64,000 bases of DNA from Actinacidiphila glaucinigra (GCF_900188405.1 NZ_FZOF01000010.1:1-64000), one strand, 5' to 3'; counted from the first letter of the stretch, positions 1-9,655 are shown. Made by a program: numbers and translations. Notes: generated from the letters alone by a model not told the origin.

Positions 1-513
1 TACCACGAGCAGGTCCGGGCCATGATCGCCACCGGGGCGCTGCGCGACGCCGGCATGGTCTACTTCGACGCCCGCCTCTCGCACACCTACCCCACCGTCG
101 AGGTCCGGGTCGCCGACGTGTGCCTGGACGCGTCCGGCACCGCGCTGCTGGCGACGCTGGTACGGGCACTGGTGGAGACCGCGGCCCGCGCCTGGCGAGC
201 CGGTGAGCCGCCGTCCACGCACAGCGTGGCCCTGCTGCGGCTGGCGACCTGGCGGGCGGCCCGCGAGGGTGTCGACGGCCGCCTGATCCACCCGGTGTCC
301 ATGGAGCCCGCCCCGGCCGAGGCCGTGGTCCGTGCCCTGTTCGACCACGTACGCGACGCCCTGGAGGACAACGGCGACCTGATCCCCGCGCAGGACGCCC
401 TCGCCGGACTCCTCAAGACCGGCAACGGCGCCCGCGTCCAGCGCGAGCTGTTCCGGCGCACCGGAAGCCTCCGCGAGGTCGCGGCGGCCTGCGTCCGCCG
501 CACCCGCGCCTGA
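1..513 (+). CDS. Carboxylate-amine ligase, GCS2/YbdK type (5' truncated)
   Basis: The reading frame is open from the first base, so only the C-terminal ~170 residues are present. The segment LSHTYPTVEVRVADVCLDA, with the PTVEVR core, is characteristic of the C-terminal half of the glutamate-cysteine ligase type 2 (YbdK-like) family, where these strands contribute to the ATP-grasp-like active site and couple an amine to a glutamate-like carboxylate using ATP. The tail is helical and rich in Ala/Arg. The metal-binding and ATP-binding N-terminal part lies outside the window, so the substrate cannot be guessed; some family members make glutamylcysteine or act in antibiotic pathways. It is followed by a ~150 bp gap and is probably not in the next operon. 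Confidence 0.8.
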   Translation, partial: YHEQVRAMIATGALRDAGMVYFDARLSHTYPTVEVRVADVCLDASGTALLATLVRALVETAARAWRAGEPPSTHSVALLRLATWRAAREGVDGRLIHPVSMEPAPAEAVVRALFDHVRDALEDNGDLIPAQDALAGLLKTGNGARVQRELFRRTGSLREVAAACVRRTRA

Positions 514-622
514 CGGGCCCGCCCCGCCCCGTCACCGGGTCTGCGTTCACCCGCCGTTCGGCCGTGCGTCGGCGCGCGGGCCCGCACGCGACCTCGTCAG
601 GTTCCGGATCAGCGGCTTACCA

Positions 623-634
623 TACGCATGCGTA
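623..634. promoter_or_regulatory. 12-bp perfect palindrome, candidate operator
   Basis: The sequence TACGCATGCGTA is a perfect dyad just upstream of the first gene of the long operon. It contains an in-frame ATG at 628, but that ATG lacks a ribosome binding site. A TACCAT -10-like hexamer directly abuts it. This arrangement suits a repressor or activator site over the promoter better than a start codon. No cognate regulator is visible nearby. Confidence 0.3.
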
Positions 635-660
635 CGGAGCGGCACTTGGGGGAGGCGCGC

Positions 661-1365
661 TTGTCTCGCAGCATGCGTGGAGTCGTGCCGGAACTGCCGC
701 GCGGTGTGCGGCTGTACCGGCTGGGACCGGACGGATCGGTGGTCCTCGCCGATCGTGACGGCACCCGGGACCTGCGGCCGGAACACGACCTCTTGCGGTT
801 CATCGACGACGGCCAGTTCGCCCACTACCTCGTGGGGGACGCCGCCACATCGCCCGACCGTCCCTCCAACGCCACCGTAAAGCTCGGCATCGTCGGCCCG
901 CGCAGCGCCTTCACCCCGCACGCGCACGGCGGGGAGCACTTCGTCCTCAGCCTCGGCCACGGGGCCTGCGGGCTGTACGACGCCGAACGCGGCCGGGTCA
1001 CCGACGTCCCGCTCGTACCCGGCGAGTTGATCCGGATCCCGGAGATGGTGCCGCACTCCTTCGCCAACCGGGGCACCGACCCGCTGCCCCTGCTGGCCGC
1101 CAACACCGGCTACGGCATCGACCACGAGGACTACGCGATCACCGCCGGCGAGGCCGAGCGCCGGGCGGCCGGGGCCCCGCAGGCCGCCGCCCCGCCCGGC
1201 AGGGGCACGGACACCCTCGCCCGTACCGACTACCTCGCCCTCGCCGCCGCGCTGCGCGACATCGAGCGCGTCCAGCGGGTGAGGGGGCCGGGCGTCACCA
1301 CCGTGCGGGAGCGGCTGGCCGCGCGGCTGCGCCGGCTCGCCTGGGGACTGGAGGGCCGCCGGTGA
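661..1365 (+). CDS. Cupin-domain protein
   Basis: A small protein with a single cupin beta-barrel. The first cupin motif is seen around the segment PHAHGGEHFVLSLG (His, His, Glu metal ligands) and the second as PGELIRIPEMVPHSF (His ligand), so metal binding is plausible. The C-terminal 80 residues are Ala/Arg-rich and helical. I chose TTG at 661 because a strong GGGGGAGG sits six bases upstream; the ATG at 628 is inside a palindrome without a Shine-Dalgarno sequence, and ATG 673 also lacks one. The stop overlaps the next GTG by 4 bases, so the gene is translationally coupled to the paralogue trio downstream. Cupins serve as isomerases, dioxygenases or sensors; which applies here is unknown. 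Confidence 0.75.
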   Translation: MSRSMRGVVPELPRGVRLYRLGPDGSVVLADRDGTRDLRPEHDLLRFIDDGQFAHYLVGDAATSPDRPSNATVKLGIVGPRSAFTPHAHGGEHFVLSLGHGACGLYDAERGRVTDVPLVPGELIRIPEMVPHSFANRGTDPLPLLAANTGYGIDHEDYAITAGEAERRAAGAPQAAAPPGRGTDTLARTDYLALAAALRDIERVQRVRGPGVTTVRERLAARLRRLAWGLEGRR

Positions 1366-2369
1366 TCTGCCCGCACTGCGAGAAGTCGCTGCTCCGCAAG
1401 GAGCGTCCCGGCAACGTCTGCGGCAAGTGCGGCCGCCGGTACGCCCTGGACCCCAAGACGAACGCGATGGGCCTGAACGACCTCCGGGTCCGCCGGATCG
1501 TCCTGCGCCTCACCCAGGGGGGCCAGGTCCCCTGTACCTCCGGGCAGTTGTGGTACGCCCTGTCGCGCACGTCGCTGCGGAACACCCGGGTGGAGATGGG
1601 CTGCGCCGTCGTACTCGCCATCGCGGGTGTCGTGGCCGGGCTCGTCGGGCTGGGCCAGGGCTCCGTGGCCTTCGGTGCCGTCGGCGGGGTGGCACTGCTC
1701 GCGGCGAGCGGCTTCGTGGTCGCGAAGGTGAAGGGCGTGGGCCGGGGCCGGCCGAGGCTCGCCCGGGACGCCTTCCGGACCGGTCCGCTGGAGGAGTGGA
1801 AGAAGGTCTATGGCGCACTTCCCGCGGGCGTCGTCGACGACAGCCGCTATCCCCGGCCCCCGGCCCCGGCGGACGGCGTCGTGCTGGTCTGCCCCGACCG
1901 CTCCGTCGCCGTCTTCCTGGACGCCGCGGGGCTGACCGCCCGTCACGGGGTGACGCTCACCGCCGTGCCGGCTGCCCCGCCCGGCCGGGGCCCCGTCCTG
2001 GTCCTTCACGACGCCGCCGCCGACGGCCTGCTCCTCCCCCACCGCGTGCGCACCGCGCTGCCCGGTCGCCGGGTCGTCGACATCGGCCTGCCGCTCGGTG
2101 CCGTGCACGGCCGCGACCGCGCGGTGCCGGTACGGGGTGACAGGCCGGGCGCGGACGTCATGAAGGCCCTGGAATCCACAGGGGAGTTCAGCGGTGAGCA
2201 GCTGACGTGGCTGGCCCGGGGGTGGGGGTTCCCGCTCGTCGGGGTACCGCCCGCCAGGCTCCTGGCCGCCGTCTCCCGGGCCGTGGAGAGGGCCGGGACA
2301 CAGGCCGCTCCGCAGCGCCGGCGGGCAGCCGCCCTCGGCTTCATGACCTGGCCCGAGGAGGGCCCGTGA
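1362..2369 (+). CDS. Zinc-ribbon membrane protein, paralogue 1 (winged-helix/Toprim-like)
   Basis: 335 residues, GTG start overlapping the cupin stop. The N-terminus is a zinc ribbon (CPHC at 3-6, CGKC at 20-23). It is followed by a segment ending in SGQLWYALSR that resembles the winged-helix start of Spo11/topoisomerase VI A proteins, then two hydrophobic helices at about 77-125. The C-terminal half contains VLVCPDRSVAVFL (near 174), VLVLHDAAADGLLL (near 213) and VVDIGLPL, a strand-helix pattern like a Toprim fold but with altered acidic residues. It ends in GFMTWP, as its two neighbours do in similar form. These are clear paralogues of each other; family function is unknown to me, and the Toprim reading is inference from pattern only. 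Confidence 0.8.
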   Translation: MICPHCEKSLLRKERPGNVCGKCGRRYALDPKTNAMGLNDLRVRRIVLRLTQGGQVPCTSGQLWYALSRTSLRNTRVEMGCAVVLAIAGVVAGLVGLGQGSVAFGAVGGVALLAASGFVVAKVKGVGRGRPRLARDAFRTGPLEEWKKVYGALPAGVVDDSRYPRPPAPADGVVLVCPDRSVAVFLDAAGLTARHGVTLTAVPAAPPGRGPVLVLHDAAADGLLLPHRVRTALPGRRVVDIGLPLGAVHGRDRAVPVRGDRPGADVMKALESTGEFSGEQLTWLARGWGFPLVGVPPARLLAAVSRAVERAGTQAAPQRRRAAALGFMTWPEEGP

Positions 2370-3457
2370 TCTGCCCCAACTGCCGTGCGTCGCTGCTGCG
2401 CAAGGAGCGTCCCGACAGCGTCTGCGGCAAGTGCGGGCGCCCGTACGCCCTCGACCCCAAGGTGCACGGCAGGGGCATGCACGACACGCGGATCCGCCGC
2501 GTCGTGGAGAAGGCCACCGACGGGGGCCGCCGCAACGTCACGGTCACCCAGCTCTGGTACCTGGCGAGGACCGGCAACCCCGTCCGGGAGGCGGGCCCGG
2601 ACAACAGCATCTCCCCGAGGACCGCCCACTCCATCGGCGCGGGGCTCCTGGCCGGGCTGGTGCTGCTCGGCTTCCTCGTGCACGGCCGGTCCTTCGCGGT
2701 GCTCCTGCTGAGCGTGGGCACGGCGGTGTCCGCCCTCGTGTACGGGGCGGCGCTCAGCGCGCGGGACATGCCCGGGACCCGTGCTCACGGCTTCGTCCTG
2801 CCCTCGGAGCAGAGCTTCCGGTCGCTGATCTGCACGCGATGGGTCCAGGTGTACGGGCACCTGCCGCCCGGGATCGTCGACGACGGAGCGGGCCGCGAGG
2901 CGCGCCCGTACACCGGGCAGCCGCGGCCCGGGACCGTGGAGGTGCTCTGCCCGGACCCGGCCGTGCGCGTCTTCCTGGCCGCCAACGACCTTCCGGCACG
3001 GCTGGACCTGACCCTTGCCGCCGGGCTCGGGGAGCTCTGCGGGACCGGGCCCGTGGTCGTGCTCCACGACGCGGGTCTGCGAGGCCTCCAGTTGGTCGCC
3101 GACGCCCGCGCGCGACTGCCCCGGCGGGTGGTCGTGGACGCGGGTCTGCCGCTCCGCGTCGTCGTCGGCAACGCGAAGGCCGTACGGCTCCACGAGGATC
3201 CGCCCGAGAGCGTGCTGGAGGAACCACCTCAGTGGCTGCGCGAGCTGGCGCCGGCCGCCCCCGACCACGCCGACTGGCTGGTCGAGGGCTGGTTCAGCCC
3301 GCTCGCCGCCGTCCCTCCCGCGGTGCTGGAGTCCGCCGTCGTGCGAGCGGTGCGGGAGGCCCGCGGCGCTGCCGACCGGGAGCAACGCGAAGCCGTGGCC
3401 GCCGGTTTCCTGAGCTGGCCGCAGTCCCCGGAACCAGCGGTGGAGGGCGGGAACTGA
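2366..3457 (+). CDS. Zinc-ribbon membrane protein, paralogue 2 (winged-helix/Toprim-like)
   Basis: 363 residues from GTG 2366, which overlaps the previous stop by 4 bases; the frame is open farther upstream but the MICPNC start matches the first residues of paralogue 1. Zinc ribbon at 3-6 and 20-23; NVTVTQLWYLAR matches the winged-helix-like segment; two membrane helices follow (about residues 88-130). The C-terminal half repeats the pattern VEVLCPDPAVRVFLAAND, VVVLHDAGLRGLQL and VVVDAGLPLRVVV and ends near GFLSWPQ. It differs from paralogue 1 throughout, so the duplication is old. The predicted topology places both ends on the same side of the membrane, likely the cytoplasm, because the zinc ribbon and Toprim-like parts are soluble intracellular-type folds. 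Confidence 0.8.
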   Translation: MICPNCRASLLRKERPDSVCGKCGRPYALDPKVHGRGMHDTRIRRVVEKATDGGRRNVTVTQLWYLARTGNPVREAGPDNSISPRTAHSIGAGLLAGLVLLGFLVHGRSFAVLLLSVGTAVSALVYGAALSARDMPGTRAHGFVLPSEQSFRSLICTRWVQVYGHLPPGIVDDGAGREARPYTGQPRPGTVEVLCPDPAVRVFLAANDLPARLDLTLAAGLGELCGTGPVVVLHDAGLRGLQLVADARARLPRRVVVDAGLPLRVVVGNAKAVRLHEDPPESVLEEPPQWLRELAPAAPDHADWLVEGWFSPLAAVPPAVLESAVVRAVREARGAADREQREAVAAGFLSWPQSPEPAVEGGN

Positions 3458-3458
3458 C

Positions 3459-4301
3459 ATGCCGGAACCCTCACGTCCCGTCGGCCGGCTGCTGCTGGAG
3501 CAGGCGATCACCGTCGCCGGACGGCGCGCCGCAGCTCCCGGCGGGCTGCGCTTCACCGAGCGGCAGCTGTACTACGAGACCTGCCGCGTGCTGCGCCCCA
3601 CGCCCGCACCGCTGCGGCGCCTCGCGCGCACCACGGCCCCGCCGCTGCGGCTGTCCCGTTTCACGGAGGCGCTGCGCGGCAGGGAGCCCGCCGGGCTCCT
3701 GCCCGCCGCGCCGACCGGTGGCGCCGGGATCGGCGGGCCTGGCCGGGAACCCGATCTCCACGACTACGGGCTGCAGCGGCTTCTGGTCTGCCAGGACCGC
3801 TCCATCGCCCGGATGCTGCTGGCGAACCACGTGCACCTGGAGGCCGCCTGCCCGGTCCTGGACGCCGAGGGCGGTCTGCCGCTCGATCCGCGGCTCGTGG
3901 CCGCCCTGGAGCGCGCCGGGGACGCCACCGTGCACGTCCTGCACGACGCGAGCCCTTCGGGGATCGCCCTGCCCGGCCGGGTGCGCAAGGCGCTGGGCGC
4001 GGCGCCGGTGCACGTCGTCTCCCTCGGGCTCGTCCCCCGGCACGCCGAGGCGATGCGCCTGGTGTCCGGGCGCGTGCCCCGTCCCGTGCCGCCGCTCGGG
4101 CCGCTGCCGCCGGGCCTGCGGCCGCGTGAGGCCGAGTGGCTCGCCGCGGGCCGGTTCGCCGAGGTCGCCGCGGTGCCGCCGGCCCGGCTGCTGCGCGCCG
4201 TGCTGCGGATCGCCCGCGGTCCGCGGCCGCCCCGCCACTCCGTCCGGGGCGAACTGCGGGAGCTGCGCGCCTCCGGGTTCATGACCTGGCCCGACGCATG
4301 A
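3459..4301 (+). CDS. Winged-helix/Toprim-like protein, paralogue 3 (soluble)
   Basis: 280 residues, starting one base after the previous stop. It lacks the zinc ribbon and membrane helices of the two upstream paralogues but keeps the rest. LRFTERQLYYETCRVL (residues ~29-44) is the best match of the trio to the RQLYY signature of Spo11/topoisomerase VI A-like winged helices. LLVCQDRSIARMLL (~108) and VHVLHDASPSGIALPGRVR (~158-176) resemble Toprim strands, the latter similar to the D-x-D-P-x-G-I element of topo VI A, with the second acidic residue replaced. VVSLGLVPRHAEAMRL also fits the following strand and helix. The protein ends in GFMTWP. I infer a degenerate Toprim relative, possibly a nucleic-acid binding rather than cleaving protein. 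Confidence 0.75.
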   Translation: MPEPSRPVGRLLLEQAITVAGRRAAAPGGLRFTERQLYYETCRVLRPTPAPLRRLARTTAPPLRLSRFTEALRGREPAGLLPAAPTGGAGIGGPGREPDLHDYGLQRLLVCQDRSIARMLLANHVHLEAACPVLDAEGGLPLDPRLVAALERAGDATVHVLHDASPSGIALPGRVRKALGAAPVHVVSLGLVPRHAEAMRLVSGRVPRPVPPLGPLPPGLRPREAEWLAAGRFAEVAAVPPARLLRAVLRIARGPRPPRHSVRGELRELRASGFMTWPDA

Positions 4302-4390
4302 ACGGAAGCGGAACCCGGCCCCGACCCCGAAGCCGACGCGAGGACCGTATGCCCGGACAGCGCCGCAGACCCAAGGACGGAAGAACATGA
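4298..4390 (+). CDS. Possible 30-residue basic peptide, coupled at both ends
   Basis: ATG 4298 overlaps the stop of paralogue 3 (ATGA), and the ORF stops at 4390, overlapping the ATG at 4387 of the next gene (ATGA again). It encodes a short Arg/Pro-rich peptide (ten Arg among 30). Because every other junction in this operon is coupled in the same way, translation of this ORF would carry ribosomes across an otherwise 85-base gap. It could be functional or only a coupling leader. No homology can be judged at this length. Confidence 0.35.
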   Translation: MNGSGTRPRPRSRREDRMPGQRRRPKDGRT

Positions 4391-4899
4391 TCCGCCCCCG
4401 CGAGATCGGCTACACCGACACCCTGCTCGCCGACCGCAGTGTCCACCGCACCTACGAGGACGGCCGGCAGGAGTGGCGCCGGCGCGGCCGGAACGGGGTG
4501 GTGCACTGGCACGACGGCCAGGGCGGCGCCGGGACCGACGAACTGCTGGGCCACCGGATCCTCAAGCGCGCGCTCGCCGACGGCACGGTGACCTACGGGC
4601 GCGACATCGGCTACGGCCGGACCCTCTGGGGACGCGGCGACACCCTGACGGTGAACCGGACGTCCTTCGGCGGCCGGATGGGAGCGGCCCTCGTCGGTCT
4701 CGGGGTGGCGGGACTGGCGATCACCGCCGCACAGCTCCCGCCGCTCAGCCTCACGCCGGAGGAGGAAGAGGAGCTGCGCCGGCAGGCGCAGAGTTCATCG
4801 TCCGGCGGAGGGGCCGACGGCGACGACGGAGGCGGCTGGGACGACGGGGACTGGGACGACGACGGCGGCGGCGGCTGGAGCGACGACGACTTCGGCTGA
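4387..4899 (+). CDS. Membrane protein with acidic Gly/Asp/Trp tail
   Basis: 170 residues. The first ~95 residues are polar with many Arg, Gly and Trp and include two similar phrases ending in RDIGYGRT-like strings, suggesting a small beta-rich soluble domain. One membrane helix follows (about 98-117), then EEEEEL and a low-complexity tail of Ser, Gly, Asp and Trp ending in DDDFG. Such tails are common in bacterial membrane proteins of unknown function and may be extracellular or disordered. The start overlaps the small ORF upstream. I do not recognise the family. Membership of the coupled operon ties it to the Toprim-like trio. Confidence 0.7.
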   Translation: MIRPREIGYTDTLLADRSVHRTYEDGRQEWRRRGRNGVVHWHDGQGGAGTDELLGHRILKRALADGTVTYGRDIGYGRTLWGRGDTLTVNRTSFGGRMGAALVGLGVAGLAITAAQLPPLSLTPEEEEELRRQAQSSSSGGGADGDDGGGWDDGDWDDDGGGGWSDDDFG

Positions 4900-4972
4900 C
4901 CGGCCCCGCCCCGCGGCGGGGGCCCGGCGGTCCCTTCGACACCAGTGAGCGGCAACAGGAGAGGAATCCCGC

Positions 4973-6730
4973 ATGGCGCGCTTCTGCGTCTGCCTCGCCC
5001 CGGGGAGCGGGCCGGCCGTCGGCCGGTCCGGGCCGGCCGATGCCCACCTCGCGGCCATGGGCGCCGCGCCCGTCGCACCGGGGCTCGCCCTCGTACGCGA
5101 CGAACCCGGGCGCGCCCAGGGGCCGTTCGACGCCGGCGGAAGGCGCGCCGTCGGCGAGGTCACCCTGCACAACCGCGCCGAGCTCCTCGGCGCCCTCGCC
5201 GCCGACCGCGCCCCCGCCCCGCCCGGCACGAGCGACGGCGAACTGCTGCTGCGCTGCTGGGTCCGGCTCGGCGAACGGGGCGTGGCGCTGGCCGAGGGGA
5301 TGTTCGTGCTCGCCGTCCTCGACGGCGACGACCTCGTCCTGATCCGCGACCACGTCGGCGCGCGCACCCTCTTCTACGCCCGCGCCGCCGGCGCCTGGGC
5401 TGCCTCCACCTCCCTGCGGGCCCTGCGCCGCTGGCCCGCGCTGGGCACCCGCATGAACCTGTCCGCCGTGCGTTCCTTCCTCACCTTCGCCTATCTGCCG
5501 GGCGACGAGACGCTGCTGGAGGGCGTGCGCGAGGTCCTCCCCGGCCGGGTGCTGCGGCTGGCGGGCGACGGGACCGTGACCGAGACCGTCCACTGGGAGC
5601 CCCGGGAACTGCCCGGCGCTTCCGGCGATCCCGTCCTGACCCTGCGCGCCCTCCTCGAGGACGCCACCGCGCGGCGGCTGCCCGAGGCGGAGGCCGTCGG
5701 CGTCCTGCTCTCCGGCGGGATCGACAGCTCGCTCGTGACCGCGCTCGCCGCGAAGCTGCACAGCCACCCCGTCCACACCTACTCCATCAGCTTCGGCGGC
5801 GAACTCCCCAACGAGCTGGGGTACTCGGGGCTGGTGGCCGCCCACTGCCACACCCGCCACCGGGTGCTGACGGTCTCCGGCGCGGCGGTCGCCGGCCGGC
5901 TCGCCGGCACCGCCGCCCTGCTCGACAGCCCGGTCGGGGACCCGCTGACGGTGCCGAACCTGCTGCTGGCGGAGACCGTCGCGGAGGACGGGCTCGGCGT
6001 CGTCCTGAACGGCGAGGGCGGCGACCCGGTGTTCGGCGGGCCGAAGAACCTCCCGATGCTCGTACAGGAGATGCACGCCTCCGCCCCGGGGGCGCGCGAG
6101 GAGCCCTGGTACGAGGACCGGGCGACCGCCTACCTGCGGTCCTACCGCAAGTGCTGGACGGACCTCCCGGACCTGCTGACCGCCGACGCGCTGTCCGCGC
6201 TGGAGTCCGCGCCGCCCCCGCAGCGCTTCGTCGAGCCCTACCTGACCGGCCCCGGCCGGATGACGCACCTGCTCAACCAGCTGCTCCACTGCAACCTGCG
6301 CACCAAGGGCGCGCACCACATCCTCACCAAGGTGGAGCGGCTGACCGCCTCGCAGGGCGTCGAGGGCCGTGCCCCGCTCTTCGACCGGCACGTGGTCGAC
6401 CACGCCTTCGCCACCCCGCCCACGCTCAAGTTGCGGGGCACGGCCGAGAAGTGGGTGCTCAAGGAGGCCGTACGGGACCTGCTGCCCGCCACCGTCGTGG
6501 ACCGGCCCAAGAGCGGTATGAGGGTCCCCGTGCAGCAGTGGCTCACCGGGCCGCTGCGCGAGCTCGGCGGCGACCTGCTGCTGGGCCGGGCCGCCCGGCG
6601 GCGCGGGCTGTTCCGGCCCGACACCGTACGGAGCTGGCTGCGCGGCGAGGGTGCTCTGCTCCCCCGGCAGGGCGGCAAGCTGTGGCTGGTGCTCACGCTG
6701 GAGCTGTGGCTGCGGGCGTACGACCTGTGA
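4973..6730 (+). CDS. Asparagine synthetase-like ATP-dependent ligase lacking the glutaminase cysteine
   Basis: 585 residues with an N-terminal Ntn-type domain and a C-terminal ATP pyrophosphatase domain. The PP-loop SGGIDSSLVTAL lies near residue 248, and the C-terminal domain contains the expected VEGRAPLFD and KEAVRDLLP strings. The N-terminus is MARFCVCLAPG: there is no Cys at position 2, so glutamine hydrolysis by the usual nucleophile is not possible unless an unusual processing exposes Cys5. This resembles beta-lactam synthetase and lasso-peptide cyclase type relatives, which adenylate a carboxylate and use an internal amine. The start has a good AGGAGAGG ribosome site. Followed closely by an aldehyde dehydrogenase, suggesting small-molecule chemistry. 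Confidence 0.85.
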   Translation: MARFCVCLAPGSGPAVGRSGPADAHLAAMGAAPVAPGLALVRDEPGRAQGPFDAGGRRAVGEVTLHNRAELLGALAADRAPAPPGTSDGELLLRCWVRLGERGVALAEGMFVLAVLDGDDLVLIRDHVGARTLFYARAAGAWAASTSLRALRRWPALGTRMNLSAVRSFLTFAYLPGDETLLEGVREVLPGRVLRLAGDGTVTETVHWEPRELPGASGDPVLTLRALLEDATARRLPEAEAVGVLLSGGIDSSLVTALAAKLHSHPVHTYSISFGGELPNELGYSGLVAAHCHTRHRVLTVSGAAVAGRLAGTAALLDSPVGDPLTVPNLLLAETVAEDGLGVVLNGEGGDPVFGGPKNLPMLVQEMHASAPGAREEPWYEDRATAYLRSYRKCWTDLPDLLTADALSALESAPPPQRFVEPYLTGPGRMTHLLNQLLHCNLRTKGAHHILTKVERLTASQGVEGRAPLFDRHVVDHAFATPPTLKLRGTAEKWVLKEAVRDLLPATVVDRPKSGMRVPVQQWLTGPLRELGGDLLLGRAARRRGLFRPDTVRSWLRGEGALLPRQGGKLWLVLTLELWLRAYDL

Positions 6731-6758
6731 ACGGATCCCCGATGGAGGCGACCGCGCT

Positions 6759-8111
6759 GTGAACACCGTCCTCGTCGACCCCCGCACCGGCCGAGTCCGG
6801 GGCAGCTCCGCCGTGGCGGGCGAGCCCGAGGTGCGCTCCGCGGTCGCGGCGGCCCGCGCGGCCCTGCCCGGCTGGCGCGGGCTCACCCCCAGGGAGCGGT
6901 CACGCCGACTGGAGCGGCTGGCCGCGCTGGTGGAGGAGCACGCGGACTCCTACGTCGCGCGGGAGGCCGCCGGGACGGGGAAACCGGACTCCGAGACGGC
7001 GGGAGAGGTGGAGCAGGTCGCCGACCTCTTCCGGTTCTTCGCCTCCGCCGTCCGCGCCCAGTCGGCACCGGCCGGCGGGCGGCTGGTCGACGGCCACGAG
7101 AGCTGGGTGCGCCGGGAGCCGATCGGCGTGGTCGGTGTCATCGTGCCCTGGAACTACCCGCTGATGATGGCCGCCTGGCGGTGCGCACCCGCCCTGGCCG
7201 CGGGGAACACGGTGGTGGCCAAGCCCGCGGAGACCACCCCGGACACCCTGGAACTCCTCGCCGAGCACGCCGCCGAGGCACTCGGTCCCGCCGTGCTCAC
7301 GGCCGTACCGGGCGACCGGCGGACCGGCCGGCTGCTGGTCGGGGCCGACGTCGACATGGTGGCGTTCACCGGCAGCGCGGCCGCGGGGGCGGACGTGTCG
7401 GCGCGCGCCGCGGGGCGCCGGGTCAGTCTCGAACTCGGCGGGAACGCCCCGGTCCTGGTGCTGCCCGACGCGCCCGACGACACCTGGACGCAGTTGGCCC
7501 GGGCCTGCACCTACAACGCCGGGCAGAGCTGCGCGGCACCCGCCCGGGTCATCACGTTGCGCGAGAACCACGAGGAGACGGTCGAACGGCTGGTCGCCGC
7601 GATGCGGGAACGCCTCGCCGGACGGGACTTCGGCCCGCTCAACAACCCCGACCAGGCGGCCCGTTACGACGGCATCGTCAAGGCCACGGGCGCCGGGCGG
7701 AATGTCGCCGCCGGCGTCGCCCCACGGCCCGGCGAGGAGAACGGCTTCTGGCGCCCCGCCCGGATCCTGGCCGACCTCCCCGACGACGACCCGGCCGTGG
7801 TGGAGGAGGTCTTCGGCCCGCTGCTCACCGTGCAGCGGGCCGAGGACCTGGACGCGGCCGTGGCCCTGGCCGGCGGAGTCCCGCAGGCCCTGGCGGCGTC
7901 CGTGTGGACCCGGGACCTGGCCACCGGCCTGGACCTCGCCGGCCGGCTGGACGCCGGCGAGGTCTGGCTCAACTGCCACCTCGTGCAGACCGCCGAACTC
8001 CCGCACGGCGGCCGCGGCGCCTCCGGCCACGGCACGGACCTGAGCACGCTGGCGCTGCACGAGTACCAGCGCCCCAAGACCGTCACGGTCCGGCTGCGCG
8101 ACGGCGGTTGA
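6759..8111 (+). CDS. NAD(P)-dependent aldehyde dehydrogenase
   Basis: 450 residues from GTG 6759, chosen for the GGAGG eleven bases upstream and the alignment of the N-terminus with aldehyde dehydrogenases; the frame is open farther upstream inside the preceding gene. Core motifs: PWNYPLMMAAW, KPAETTPDT, FTGSAAAG, catalytic Glu in LELGGN (~224-229) and catalytic Cys in GQSCAAPAR (~258), and EVFGPLLTV. It is somewhat shorter than the usual 480-500 residues, mostly at the N-terminus. It oxidises an aldehyde to the acid; the substrate is unknown. Last gene of the coupled operon, ending only 20 bases from the convergent aldehyde dehydrogenase gene. Confidence 0.9.
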   Translation: MNTVLVDPRTGRVRGSSAVAGEPEVRSAVAAARAALPGWRGLTPRERSRRLERLAALVEEHADSYVAREAAGTGKPDSETAGEVEQVADLFRFFASAVRAQSAPAGGRLVDGHESWVRREPIGVVGVIVPWNYPLMMAAWRCAPALAAGNTVVAKPAETTPDTLELLAEHAAEALGPAVLTAVPGDRRTGRLLVGADVDMVAFTGSAAAGADVSARAAGRRVSLELGGNAPVLVLPDAPDDTWTQLARACTYNAGQSCAAPARVITLRENHEETVERLVAAMRERLAGRDFGPLNNPDQAARYDGIVKATGAGRNVAAGVAPRPGEENGFWRPARILADLPDDDPAVVEEVFGPLLTVQRAEDLDAAVALAGGVPQALAASVWTRDLATGLDLAGRLDAGEVWLNCHLVQTAELPHGGRGASGHGTDLSTLALHEYQRPKTVTVRLRDGG

Positions 8112-8131
8112 CCTGCCGTGCCGGGCGCGGT

Positions 8132-9655
<1,524 letters not shown>

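Noticed and set aside
628..660. ATG 628 as the cupin start
   Set aside because: It lacks a ribosome site and lies in a palindrome; TTG 661 has a strong one. It cannot be excluded.
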